Of a stretch of 64,000 nt of DNA, positions 35,746-43,968 are shown piece by piece. Numbering within the stretch: position 1 is the stretch's first letter; the number at the start of each line of letters is the position of its first letter. The notes beneath the pieces were generated by a model that ran no database searches, was not told where the DNA came from, and saw only the letters and a list, made by a program, of their open reading frames with translations. Position numbers and translations under genes: made by a program. Source of the DNA: Rathayibacter oskolensis (GTDB lineage Bacteria; Actinomycetota; Actinomycetes; Actinomycetales; Microbacteriaceae); the NCBI RefSeq assembly GCF_900177245.1, contig NZ_FXBM01000001.1, forward strand, positions 1,860,001 through 1,924,000, read 5' to 3'.

Positions 35746-37485
35746 CTACGCGCCGGTACGGGAGGCGCTCTCGACCAGCACCGCGCCGATCGCGGTGACG
35801 ATCAGGGCGAGCGAGTGCGCGCCGGCGTCGGGGGTGCCGAGGCTCTTCTCGGCGTGCGGACGGGCGCGGCCCATCCTCGGCAGCAGCTGCGCGGTGGCGG
35901 CGGCGGCCCGGGTGCAGGCGACGGCGGCGGTGCGCCAGGCGTCGGCCAGCGGTGCGCCTGCGGCGATCTCTGCGCCGAGCACGTCGGCGAAGGGCACGAG
36001 GGAGTCGACCATGGTCTTGTCGCCCGGAGTCGCGCCGAACCCGAGGATCGCGGTCCGCGCCTTCTCGACTCCCGCGAGCACCGACTCCGCGCTGGGCCGC
36101 TCGCTGTCGCCGAGCGCCGCTCCGACGGCGTCGAGGGCAGCGCCCCAGAGGGCCCCGGAGGTGCCGCCCGCGCGATCGGACCAGGCGTCGCCCGCGTGGG
36201 CGAGCACCGTTCCCGAGCCCGCGCCGGCCTCGAGCGCGGCGCGAGCGGTAGCGACGGCCGCGTGCACACCGCGCTGCATCCCGATGCCGTGATCGCCGTC
36301 TCCGGCGACCGCGTCGATGCGGCCGAGCTCGTCGGCGTTCTCGTCGATGACGCGCTCGGTCGCCTCGAGGGCGGCGAGGACGGTGGCGGCGGCGGCGCGG
36401 GAGTCGTCGGACGCCTCTGCGATCGCGACCGGCCCCGCGGTCTCCTCCGCGGTGTCGACCGCCGGGGCCGCGGTGCGGACGGCGCCCTTGCGGTAGGCCG
36501 GGGTCTCGGCCGGAGCCGCCCACAGCCGCTCGAGCTCGTCGTCGACCCAGAAGAGGGTGAGCGAGACGCCTGCCATGTCGAAGCTGGTGACGAGCTCGCC
36601 GACCTCGGGCTCGAGCACCTCGACGCCGAGCGCGCGCAGGCGCCGCTCGACGCCCGAGTAGACGACGAACAGCTCCTCGTACTTGACCGAGCCGAGCCCG
36701 TTGAGGATCACCACGAGGCGGGCGCCGTCGAGCGACTCGACGTCGTCGGGCCGCTCGGCGAGCAGCGACTCGACCAGCAGCCCGGCGAGGCCGTCGGCCG
36801 ACGGGACGTCGTCCTCGCGGATGCCGGGCTCGCCGTGGATGCCCATGCCGACCGCCATGCGACCCTCCGGCACCTCGAACAGCGGCTCCGACGCTCCGGG
36901 CAGCGAGCAGCCCGAGAACGCGACGCCGAACGAGCGCGTGCGCTCGTTCGCGAGGGCGGCGATCCGCTCGACCTCGTCGAGCGACGCACCCTCCTGGGCC
37001 GCGGCTCCCGCGACCTTGAAGACGGTGAGGTCACCCGCGATGCCGCGGCGCTTGTGCTTCTCGTGCGGTGCGGCACTCGAGATGTCGTCGGTCACCGTCA
37101 CGGTGCGCACGTCGATCCCCTCCGACCGGAGGCGGCGCTCGGCCGCGTCGAAGTTGAGCACGTCCCCGGCGTAGTTGCCGTAGCTGAGCAGCACGCCTCC
37201 GCCGTGCTCGGCCGCCTTCGCGACCGAGTGCACCTGCTGCGCCGACGGGGAGGCGAAGAGGTTCCCCATCGCCGCCCCGTGCGCGAGCCCCTGACCGACC
37301 AGCCCGCCGAACGCCGGGTAGTGACCCGAGCCGCCGCCGACGACCAGCGCGACCGAGCCGGGCTCGCTCGCGGTCGAGCGCACCACGCCTCCCTGCACCC
37401 GCCGCACGAAGCGGCGGTTCGCGGCGACGAAGCCGTCGATCATCTCGTCGGCGAAGTCGGACGGGTCGTTGTAGAGCCGGGTCAT
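35746..37485 (-). CDS. lerK: DhaK-DhaL fusion kinase, probable L-erythrulose kinase
   Basis: A 579-residue fusion of the two dihydroxyacetone kinase domains, which uses ATP directly. The DhaK part (1-330) has GGGSGHYPAFGGLVG and GMGIHGEPG, whose His holds the substrate as a hemiaminal. The DhaL part (about 375-575) has the magnesium motif AVAGDGDHGIGMQRG and WSDRAGGTSGALWG. LerK makes L-erythrulose 1-phosphate; ordinary dihydroxyacetone kinase is the alternative. The neighbouring LerI/DerI genes favour LerK. It is 42 nt upstream of derI. Confidence 0.85.
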   Translation of the reverse strand: MTRLYNDPSDFADEMIDGFVAANRRFVRRVQGGVVRSTASEPGSVALVVGGGSGHYPAFGGLVGQGLAHGAAMGNLFASPSAQQVHSVAKAAEHGGGVLLSYGNYAGDVLNFDAAERRLRSEGIDVRTVTVTDDISSAAPHEKHKRRGIAGDLTVFKVAGAAAQEGASLDEVERIAALANERTRSFGVAFSGCSLPGASEPLFEVPEGRMAVGMGIHGEPGIREDDVPSADGLAGLLVESLLAERPDDVESLDGARLVVILNGLGSVKYEELFVVYSGVERRLRALGVEVLEPEVGELVTSFDMAGVSLTLFWVDDELERLWAAPAETPAYRKGAVRTAAPAVDTAEETAGPVAIAEASDDSRAAAATVLAALEATERVIDENADELGRIDAVAGDGDHGIGMQRGVHAAVATARAALEAGAGSGTVLAHAGDAWSDRAGGTSGALWGAALDAVGAALGDSERPSAESVLAGVEKARTAILGFGATPGDKTMVDSLVPFADVLGAEIAAGAPLADAWRTAAVACTRAAAATAQLLPRMGRARPHAEKSLGTPDAGAHSLALIVTAIGAVLVESASRTGA

Positions 37486-37520
37486 GCGTTCAGTCCTGTT
37501 CGGTGCGGTGTCGGGAGGCG

Positions 37521-37568
37521 GGCGTCGGTGCGCTCGGGCGTCAGTGCGCTCGGGCGTCGGTGCGCGAC
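37521..37568. repeat. Three 16-bp tandem units between transporter and kinase genes
   Basis: GGCGTCGGTGCGCTCG, GGCGTCAGTGCGCTCG and GGCGTCGGTGCGCGAC follow one another with a 16-bp period in the 87-nt gap. The run may affect mRNA folding; no other role is seen. Confidence 0.85.
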
Positions 37569-37572
37569 GAGT

Positions 37573-38964
37573 TCAGTGCGCGATGACGTCGACGCTCGGC
37601 GCGTCCAGCGGTGCGTCCTTGTACTTGCGGGCCAGCAGCGACATCAGCACGGCCGAGAGCAGGAGGAAGAACCCGACGAAGAACATCGGCACCTCGTAGC
37701 CCCCCGTCGCGTCCCTCAGCGCACCCGTGATGTACGGCGCCGAGAAGCCGGCGAGGTTGCCGACCGTGTTGATCAGCGCGATGCCCGCGGCCGCCGCTGC
37801 TCCGGTGAGGAAGCGCGTCGGGAAGGTCCAGAAGTTGGGCAGCGCCGAGAAGATCGCCATCGCGGTGACGGTGATGACCGCGATCGTCGCCGCCGGCGAG
37901 CCGGCGAAGAGCGCGAGCGGGATGCTCAGGCCGCCGGCGATCGCCGGGATGACGATGTGCCAGGTGCGGACTCCGCGGCGGGTCGCGTCGCGCGACCAGA
38001 GGTAGAGCGCGATGGCGGCGGGCACGTACGGGATCGCGGTGATCAGCCCCTTCTCGAAGATGCCGAAGGTGGTGCCGTACTGCTCCTGGAAGCCCTCGAT
38101 GATCGTGGGGAGGAAGAACGCGAGCGCGTAGAGGCCGTAGATGAAGCCGAAGTAGACGAAGCTCAGCATCCAGACGCGGCCGCTCGTGAAGGCCGACGAC
38201 ATCCTGGGGTGCGTGGTGACGCCCTTGGTCTTGACGTCCTCCTCGCGCTGCAGGGCGGTGGTGAGCCAGACCTGCTCCTCGCGGGTCAGCCACTTCGCGT
38301 CGGAGGGCTTGTCCTTGAGGTAGAACCAGGCGATCACGCCGACGAGGATCGCGGGGATCGAGACGCCGAGGAACATGAAGCGCCAGCCCTCGAGACCGAA
38401 GATGCCGTCCTGCTCGATCAGCAGGCCCGCGAGCGGGGCGCCGATCACCGTGGTGAGGGGCTGTGCCAGGTAGAAGAGAGCGAGGATCTTGGAGCGGTGC
38501 TTCGCCGGGACCCAGAGGCTGAGGAAGAGGATCGCGCCGGGGAAGAAGCCGGCCTCCGCGACTCCGAGGAGGAAGCGCAGGGCGACCAGCTGCTCGAAGT
38601 TCTGCACCCAGGTGAACAGGAGCGCGACGATGCCCCAGCTGACCATGATGCGGGCGAGCCAGCGGCGGGCGCCGAAGCGGTGCAGCGCCAGGTTGCTCGG
38701 CACCTCGAGGAGGATGTAGCCGATGAAGAACACGCCCGAGGCGAAGCCGAACTGGGCGGCCGAGAGGGCGAGGTCCGCCTCCATGCCGTTGGGAGCGGCG
38801 AAGCCGATCGCGGTGCGGTCGAGGTAGTTGATGAAGAACATCAGGGCGACGAACGGCACGAGGCGCACCGAGATCTTCCTGATCGCACTCTTCTCGACGG
38901 CGGCGTCGGCCGCCGGCCGCGTGCCGGTCTGAGGGGGAAGGTCCACGTCGATCTCCTGATCCAT
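37573..38964 (-). CDS. MFS transporter, anion:cation symporter type
   Basis: A 463-residue, 12-helix transporter of the ACS family (relatives import hexuronates, galactonate, tartrate and other sugar acids). Features: FFINYLDRTAIGFAAP in helix 1, FFIGYILLEVPSNLALHRFGARRW after helix 2, and a charged central loop around KTKGVTTHPRM. It is the first gene of the minus-strand catabolic unit and probably imports apionate or a related acid. I chose the ATG at 38964 so that the protein starts MDQEIDVDLPP; the upstream region contains the operator. Confidence 0.92.
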   Translation of the reverse strand: MDQEIDVDLPPQTGTRPAADAAVEKSAIRKISVRLVPFVALMFFINYLDRTAIGFAAPNGMEADLALSAAQFGFASGVFFIGYILLEVPSNLALHRFGARRWLARIMVSWGIVALLFTWVQNFEQLVALRFLLGVAEAGFFPGAILFLSLWVPAKHRSKILALFYLAQPLTTVIGAPLAGLLIEQDGIFGLEGWRFMFLGVSIPAILVGVIAWFYLKDKPSDAKWLTREEQVWLTTALQREEDVKTKGVTTHPRMSSAFTSGRVWMLSFVYFGFIYGLYALAFFLPTIIEGFQEQYGTTFGIFEKGLITAIPYVPAAIALYLWSRDATRRGVRTWHIVIPAIAGGLSIPLALFAGSPAATIAVITVTAMAIFSALPNFWTFPTRFLTGAAAAAGIALINTVGNLAGFSAPYITGALRDATGGYEVPMFFVGFFLLLSAVLMSLLARKYKDAPLDAPSVDVIAH

Positions 38965-38996
38965 GTCAACGACTGTGTTGGGGCCCGATCGGCGAG

Positions 38997-39020
38997 AATT
39001 GGCTGACCGGTTGACCAATT
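38997..39020. promoter_or_regulatory. Operator site 1 for the FadR-type regulator
   Basis: A 24-bp dyad, AATTGG at one end and CCAATT at the other, encloses GACCGGTTGAC. It lies 33 nt upstream of the transporter start. The core is shared with sites at 39047 and 42502. Confidence 0.6.
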
Positions 39021-39046
39021 AGATGATGCTCCTCCGCCGATCTCCT

Positions 39047-39060
39047 GTCAACCGGTTCGG
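39047..39060. promoter_or_regulatory. Operator site 2, upstream of the FadR-type gene
   Basis: GTCAACCGGTTCGG; on the minus strand it reads GAACCGGTTGAC, identical to site 3. It lies 50 nt before the regulator start, suggesting autoregulation. Confidence 0.55.
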
Positions 39061-39110
39061 GTCTCGCGTCGCGGGCGTCCGCGGGCTCCGGCGGTTGCTA
39101 GCGTCGGAGC

Positions 39111-39845
39111 ATGCCGGCGTACCCCGAAGACGACCCGTCCCTCGTGCGCCTCGAGCTGCAGACGCTGCCGCGCGGCACCGCGGTCGCCGAGGTGGCCAAG
39201 CAGCTCACCTCCCTCCTCACCCGCGGCGACCTGGTGCCCGGCTCGCGGCTGCCGCCCGAGCGCCAGCTCGCCGAGAGCCTCGGAGTCGGCCGCTCGGCCG
39301 TCCGCGAGGCGCTCGCCGCCCTCGAGATCCTCGGCATCGTGACGGTGCGACCCGGCTCGGGGACCTACCTGCGCGACAGCACCTCCGAGCTCCTGCCGAC
39401 GACGCTCAGCTGGGGCCTGATGCTGTCCGCCGGACGCACCGCCGAGCTCATCGAGGTCCGCGGCGGACTCGAGATCCAGGCCGCCATGCTGGCCGCGATC
39501 CGGATCGACGACGAGGGACTCGAGAAGCTGCGCGCGCATCTCGCGGCGATGGAGTCGCATCTCGACGACATCAGCGCCTTCGTCGACGCCGACGTGCGCT
39601 TCCACCTGCAGATCGCCCTCAGCGCCGAGAACGTCGTCCTGCGCGACCTGCTGCAGACCATCCGCTCCCTGCTGCGGCTCTGGGTCGAGCGGGCACTGAG
39701 CAGCCCGGAGCAGGCGCTCGACGCGTTCACCGAGCACCGCGCCGTGCTCGAGGCGATCGAGGCGCGCGACCCCGCCGCAGCCGCGCGGGCCATGGAGGCG
39801 CACATGAGCACCGCCTCCCGCCGCCTCGCCGACACCGGGAGCTGA
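39111..39845 (+). CDS. FadR-subfamily GntR transcriptional regulator
   Basis: A 244-residue regulator. The winged helix (about 20-85) has LVPGSRLPPERQLAESLGVG and RSAVREALAALEILGIV. The C-terminal FCD domain carries the metal-binding pattern Asp/His in DVRFHLQIALSAEN, His in FTEHRAVL and His in AMEAHMSTA. FCD regulators usually bind organic or sugar acids as effectors. It is divergent from the transport/catabolic unit and convergent with the lactonase/SDR unit, and likely controls both. GGAGC precedes the ATG at 39111. Confidence 0.93.
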   Translation: MPAYPEDDPSLVRLELQTLPRGTAVAEVAKQLTSLLTRGDLVPGSRLPPERQLAESLGVGRSAVREALAALEILGIVTVRPGSGTYLRDSTSELLPTTLSWGLMLSAGRTAELIEVRGGLEIQAAMLAAIRIDDEGLEKLRAHLAAMESHLDDISAFVDADVRFHLQIALSAENVVLRDLLQTIRSLLRLWVERALSSPEQALDAFTEHRAVLEAIEARDPAAAARAMEAHMSTASRRLADTGS

Positions 39846-39873
39846 CCCGGGCGCGCGACGGCCCACGGACCCT

Positions 39874-41706
39874 CTACCGGGACGCCCGGCTCGGCCCGGG
39901 TGCGAGCTCCAGGCGCACGGCGTCACCCGGCGCGAGCCGCAGCGGCCCGCCGTCCGGAGCTTCGACGCTCGCCCGCCGGTACCGCACCACCCCGTCGGTC
40001 GCGACGTCGACGGCCTCGCCACCGAGGTTGCCGAGGAGCACGACGCGCTTCCCGGCGTGCGTCCCGCCGATCGCCGCGAGCCCGGGGGCGTCGACGTCGA
40101 GGCGGGCCGACCCGCTGAGCTCCGCCGCCCACTCGAGGACGCGGCCGGCGGCCGTCGCTCCGCCCCGTGACACGACTCCGCGCGGACCCCACTGCTCGAA
40201 GTAGGCGAGGGAGTCGACGGTCTCGACCGCGAGCGCATCGAGGCTGCCCACCACCCAGGCGGCCAGCGCCGGCGCCTCCTGGCGCTCGTCCGTCGCCCCG
40301 GAGACGTGCTGGGGCCCGTAGCCTCCGCCGTCGACATCGGGATCACCCGGATCGAACGGCGAGGTCGACACCGCGTTCATTCGCGCGCCGAGCGTCACCG
40401 GGCCGATGTGGAGGCGCCGTCCGGCTGCGATCGCGCGCGCGTCGCGCACCACGGTCCGCTGGACCGCGAGCGATTCGACGAGCTGGTGCCCCGATCGGTC
40501 GTGCATGAACGGGGTGATGCTGAAGGCGAGCGCGGCGTCGACCGGAGCGAGTGCCTCCGCCCCCCGGTTGAGTTCGGTGAAGTGCGCACGGACGCCGCCG
40601 ACGACGACGATGCCCCGCTCCCCCGCCGCGCGACGCGCCTCCTCGAAGAGAAGCGGCTCGCTGAGGTGGCTCTGCGCGCCGAAGGCCCCCAGCCGCAGCA
40701 GCGGCGCGTCGCCCGCCTCGGCCAGGACGACCGCGATGTCGTCGGGGGTCGCCGCCACGATGCGCAGGTCGACCGCTCCCGGAGCGTCCTCGAGCGCTCG
40801 GCGCAGTGCCCGGCGCCACCCTGTCCAGCGTGGATCGCACTCGACCAGGAGTCCGAGCTTGCTGGTGCGAACCGGGCGCTCGGCCTCCGGTGCGCTCGAC
40901 GCGGCCGTGAGGATCTCGGGGAGCGGGTGTCGCGCCTCCCCTGTGCGGATCGTCACCGCGGTGGCGACCTCGGGAACGGGCTCCTCGGCCGCGGAGAAGC
41001 GCGACGCCCCGCGGCCGCACTCGAGGCGGAGGCTCTGGCGGATCGTCTCGCCCTCGTCGACCGCGACGGGGAAGGGCAGGTCGAGCGGAGTGGAGTAGGT
41101 CTTGAACGAGCCGTCGGTCCAGTTGCGCTGGTCCTCCATCTCGAAGACGTCGCCCTCGAACGCCAGCGAGACCGGGACCGCGTCGGCGACCCAGGCGAGC
41201 CCCGCGAGGTCGCGGGCGGGCTGGTGGGCGGCGATGCGCTCGGGGAAGGCGAGCGAACGGGTGACCCCGTCGGTGCAACGCGCCTCGAGCGGCGCACCGG
41301 CCGACTCCGGACCGTGCAGCACGATCAGGCCGAGCCGGTTCCGGAGGAAGGAGGAGACGGCGATCGCCTCGAGCGCGACCGTGAGCGCCGAGTCCTCCAC
41401 GCCGACGCGGAGGGTCCAGTGGATCCGCGCCGCGCCGTCCGAGCTCTCGCCCTCGATCAGGAGGCCTCCGCCCGCCGCCACCGCGCTGCTGCGGGTGGTC
41501 GGCAGCGTGCCCCAGTCGCGGTCGCGCGCCACGAAGCGCACGCCCCGCAGGATCCGCGCCGATCCGAACCGGATGTCGTCGATGCGGCCGTCGGACAGGC
41601 GCATCGACCAGTCGCCCGCGCGGAGGAGCCGCTCGTCGCGTTCCGAGGGCTGGAGGAGGTCGTCGGGGACGGAGGGGGCCGACGGCACGAGGCGGATCGA
41701 GGTCAT
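39874..41706 (-). CDS. apnL: D-apionolactonase-like protein
   Basis: A 610-residue protein. The N-terminal part (LLRAGDWSMRLSDGRIDDIR, then GVRFVARDRDWGTL and RLGLIVLHGPESAGAPLEA) has the pattern I associate with the D-apionate lactonase family. The central part looks like a glycoside-hydrolase-type TIM barrel (RIVAATPDDIAVVLAEAGD, IVVVGGVRAHFTELNRG) and the C-terminal part (from about 500) is a beta domain. ApnL opens D-apionolactone to D-apionate. Lacking a signal peptide, it should be cytoplasmic. It follows the SDR gene by 2 nt on the same strand. Confidence depends on family memory plus the pathway context. Confidence 0.75.
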   Translation of the reverse strand: MTSIRLVPSAPSVPDDLLQPSERDERLLRAGDWSMRLSDGRIDDIRFGSARILRGVRFVARDRDWGTLPTTRSSAVAAGGGLLIEGESSDGAARIHWTLRVGVEDSALTVALEAIAVSSFLRNRLGLIVLHGPESAGAPLEARCTDGVTRSLAFPERIAAHQPARDLAGLAWVADAVPVSLAFEGDVFEMEDQRNWTDGSFKTYSTPLDLPFPVAVDEGETIRQSLRLECGRGASRFSAAEEPVPEVATAVTIRTGEARHPLPEILTAASSAPEAERPVRTSKLGLLVECDPRWTGWRRALRRALEDAPGAVDLRIVAATPDDIAVVLAEAGDAPLLRLGAFGAQSHLSEPLLFEEARRAAGERGIVVVGGVRAHFTELNRGAEALAPVDAALAFSITPFMHDRSGHQLVESLAVQRTVVRDARAIAAGRRLHIGPVTLGARMNAVSTSPFDPGDPDVDGGGYGPQHVSGATDERQEAPALAAWVVGSLDALAVETVDSLAYFEQWGPRGVVSRGGATAAGRVLEWAAELSGSARLDVDAPGLAAIGGTHAGKRVVLLGNLGGEAVDVATDGVVRYRRASVEAPDGGPLRLAPGDAVRLELAPGPSRASR

Positions 41707-41708
41707 GC

Positions 41709-42461
41709 TCAGAGTGTCGTCATGCCGCCGTCGACGCGGAAGAGGGCGCCGGTCGCGTAGCTCGACTCGTCGCTGGCGAGGTAGACCATGATCCCCTCGA
41801 CGTCCTCCGCCGATCCGGGGCGGCCGAGCGGGATGCGCGAGGTGATCGCCGCGCGCGCCTCGGCGTCGCCCGAGATCGCGGTGACGAGCGGAGTCTCGGT
41901 GTAGCCCGGCACGACGGTGTTGACCCGGATGCCCTCGTGGGCGTAGGCGGCGGCGACGGTGCGCGCCAGGCCGTGGATCCCGGCCTTCGAGCTGCTGTAG
42001 GCCGTGAAGTCCTGACCCTCGCCGTTGAGACCGGTCGGGCTGCCGGTGAGGATGATCGACCCTCCCCGGCCGAGCAGTGCGCGCACGGCGTGCTTCACGG
42101 TCAGGAACGTGCCGGTGAGGTTGATGTCGATCGTCCGGCGCCAGGCCTCGAGCGAGAGGTCGGCGATCTTCGCGTCCTGCCCGAAGAGCTGCACTCCGGC
42201 GTTCGCGACGACGACGTCCGGCGCGAGGCCGTCGGCGGCGAGACGGGCGAAGGCCTCCTCGACGCTCGTCTCGTCCGAGATGTCGAGGGCGACCGCCACG
42301 GATCCGTCGAAGGCGGAGGAGGCGCTCTCGGCCGCGGCGAGGTCGCGGTCGGTGAAGGCGACGCGTGCACCCTCCCGGGCGAAGCGCTCCGCGACGGCCC
42401 GGCCGATGCCGGAGCCGGCTCCGGTGACGAGGGCGGTCTTGCCAGTGAGACGTCCGGTCAT
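41709..42461 (-). CDS. SDR-family dehydrogenase, candidate apiose or polyol dehydrogenase
   Basis: A 250-residue classical short-chain dehydrogenase. Cofactor motif TGAGSGIGRAV, then Asp/Arg after strand 2 (TDRDLAAAES) favouring NAD. NAG at VVANAG, catalytic Ser in ILTGSPTG, and YSSSK active site. It is first in a two-gene unit with the ApnL-like lactonase. The known apiose dehydrogenase ApsD is of the Gfo/Idh/MocA family and is not in this window; this enzyme could do that step or oxidise a polyol such as L-threitol. AAGGAGAGC precedes the ATG at 42461. Confidence 0.85.
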   Translation of the reverse strand: MTGRLTGKTALVTGAGSGIGRAVAERFAREGARVAFTDRDLAAAESASSAFDGSVAVALDISDETSVEEAFARLAADGLAPDVVVANAGVQLFGQDAKIADLSLEAWRRTIDINLTGTFLTVKHAVRALLGRGGSIILTGSPTGLNGEGQDFTAYSSSKAGIHGLARTVAAAYAHEGIRVNTVVPGYTETPLVTAISGDAEARAAITSRIPLGRPGSAEDVEGIMVYLASDESSYATGALFRVDGGMTTL

Positions 42462-42501
42462 GTGTGCTCTCCTTCGAGTCGATCTGGACCGATCCTAGGA
42501 G

Positions 42502-42514
42502 GCGAACCGGTTGA
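42502..42514. promoter_or_regulatory. Operator site 3, upstream of the SDR/lactonase unit
   Basis: GCGAACCGGTTGA, followed by CC. It contains the 8-bp palindrome AACCGGTT at 42505-42512, 43 nt before the SDR start. It matches site 2 over 12 bases (GAACCGGTTGAC). Confidence 0.55.
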
Positions 42515-42658
42515 CCGCACCAGTTCCGCGGCGCGTTGCTCGTCGGAGCTCTCGTCCGCGGCACGAGCGCTCCCCCTCCGCGACCCCTTGACCGGCCCCT
42601 CGCCGAGCCGCCACGCTCGCTCTACTCGTCCCACACCACTCGCTTCCCGGAGGTCACC

Positions 42659-43225
42659 ATGAAGGTCGGCTCACTCGTTCTCCGTCTCGCCGTCGGCGGA
42701 CTCTTCGTCGGGCACGGACTGCAGAAGCTCCGCGGCTCGTTCGGCGGCCCCGGTCTCGAGGGCACCGCGCAGATGATGGAGAGCCTCGAGATGCACCCGC
42801 CCCGACGCAACGCCGTCGCGGCCGCGGTCACCGAGACGGCCGGAGGCGCCGCTCTCGCGCTGGGCGCGGTGACGCCCCTCGCGGCAGCCGGCCTGATCGC
42901 CACGATGATCACGGCCGTGCGCAAGGTGCACTGGAGCAACGGCCTGTGGAATGCGGGCGGCGGCTGGGAGTTCAACGGCGTGCTGGTCGCGGTGACGACG
43001 GCGATCGTCGCCGACGGCCCCGGCGCCCTGTCGCTCGACGGGCTGCTCGGCAAGAAGAAGTGGGGCGCCGGCTGGGCGCTGATCGCCCTGGTCGCCGGGG
43101 CCGCCGCCTCCACCGCCGCGATCGAGGCCGGCCGCCGCGCCGCCGCGGCTCCGGAGGAGGGCACCGCGAGCGAGACCCTCACCTCGCCCGACTCCCCCAC
43201 CTCCGCCGCCGACGGCACCGCCTGA
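42659..43225 (+). CDS. DoxX family membrane protein
   Basis: A 188-residue protein with four predicted membrane helices. The start VLRLAVGGLFVGHGLQKLRG and NGLWNAGGGWEFNGVL are typical of DoxX/DoxD-like proteins. Their role is ill-defined; mycobacterial members help in thiol and redox stress. A hydrophilic Ala/Glu/Ser-rich tail follows residue 165. CCGGAGG precedes the ATG at 42659. It is divergent from the SDR gene. Confidence 0.9.
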   Translation: MKVGSLVLRLAVGGLFVGHGLQKLRGSFGGPGLEGTAQMMESLEMHPPRRNAVAAAVTETAGGAALALGAVTPLAAAGLIATMITAVRKVHWSNGLWNAGGGWEFNGVLVAVTTAIVADGPGALSLDGLLGKKKWGAGWALIALVAGAAASTAAIEAGRRAAAAPEEGTASETLTSPDSPTSAADGTA

Positions 43226-43302
43226 GGCACACGGTCGCGGCCGGCGGTCGAGCAGTCGCCGCGGGGGCGTATCGGGACCCGCCCGCCCGCTACCGTCGCA
43301 GC

Positions 43303-43818
43303 ATGACCTCCGCCGATCCTGACACCCCCGACCTCTGGCAGCGCGCCGTCGACCGGCTGTGGGAGCACGAGGACCCCGAGCACGTCGTCGACCGCATGCG
43401 GATCCTCGCCGCCCGCTTCCCCGGCACCGACGGCTCCGCCCACTTCGAGCTGGGCGGCGCACTCGACAGCGCCGGCCACGAGGAGGAGGCGGCCGAGCAG
43501 TACGCGCTGGCGCTCGCTGCGGGCCTCGACGACGAGCGTCGCGCGCGCCTCACGATCCAGTTCGCCTCCACGCTGCGCAACCTGGGTCGCACCGAGGAGG
43601 CGGTCGTCCTCCTCGAGTCGGCTCCTCCTCACCCTGCGATCGGCCCTGCCCGCGAGTTCTTCCTGGCGCTCGCCCTGCACAGCGCCGGCCGACCGGACGA
43701 CGCCCTCCGCACCGCGCTCGAGGCGCTCGTTCCCACCCTCCCCCGCTACCAGCGCTCGGCAGCCGCGTATGCCGCGGAGCTGACCCCGGGCGCTCCGAGT
43801 TCCTCCGCTCAGGCCTGA
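43303..43818 (+). CDS. Tetratricopeptide repeat protein
   Basis: A 171-residue cytoplasmic protein with about three TPR units, for example AHFELGGALDSAGHEEEAAEQYALALAAG and LTIQFASTLRNLGRTEEAVVLLESA. Small TPR proteins of this kind occur widely in actinobacteria; they serve as protein-interaction scaffolds. I chose the ATG at 43303. Partners are unknown. Confidence 0.88.
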   Translation: MTSADPDTPDLWQRAVDRLWEHEDPEHVVDRMRILAARFPGTDGSAHFELGGALDSAGHEEEAAEQYALALAAGLDDERRARLTIQFASTLRNLGRTEEAVVLLESAPPHPAIGPAREFFLALALHSAGRPDDALRTALEALVPTLPRYQRSAAAYAAELTPGAPSSSAQA

Positions 43819-43864
43819 TAGGCTCGGCGGTCGGTGCCCGCTCAGTCTCGGCCGGCGGCACTCC

Positions 43865-43962
43865 TCACTCCGCGGCAGCGCGTCGATCTGGCCCTTGGAG
43901 AGATCGACGGCGTCCTGCACGGAGTCCAGAACGGTGATGGTGCGCTTCTCGAGCGGTGCCAC
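43865..43962 (-). pseudogene. Short unassigned frame after DUF4192, possible gene remnant
   Basis: A GTG at 43962, 6 nt after the DUF4192 stop and with GGCGGA next to it, opens a frame reading VAPLEKRTITVLDSVQDAVD and then SKGQIDALP. The composition is protein-like, but the frame then runs on into low-complexity antisense of the TPR gene. A one-base shift would stop it at 43865. It may be a truncated or frameshifted gene. I recognise no family. Confidence 0.2.
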
Positions 43963-43968
43963 TCCGCC

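Noticed and set aside
33585-37485. Housekeeping glycolysis/pentose phosphate or erythritol kinase operon
   Set aside because: A TpiA, RpiB and DhaK set could be read this way, but no EryA kinase or EryB dehydrogenase is present, and the ApnL-, ApnO- and OiaC-like genes with shared operators favour apionate use.
35242-39006. 1254-codon plus-strand frame
   Set aside because: Antisense of the DerI, LerK and transporter genes, which have clear motifs; composition is Arg/Gly/Glu-rich as expected for a shadow in high-GC DNA.
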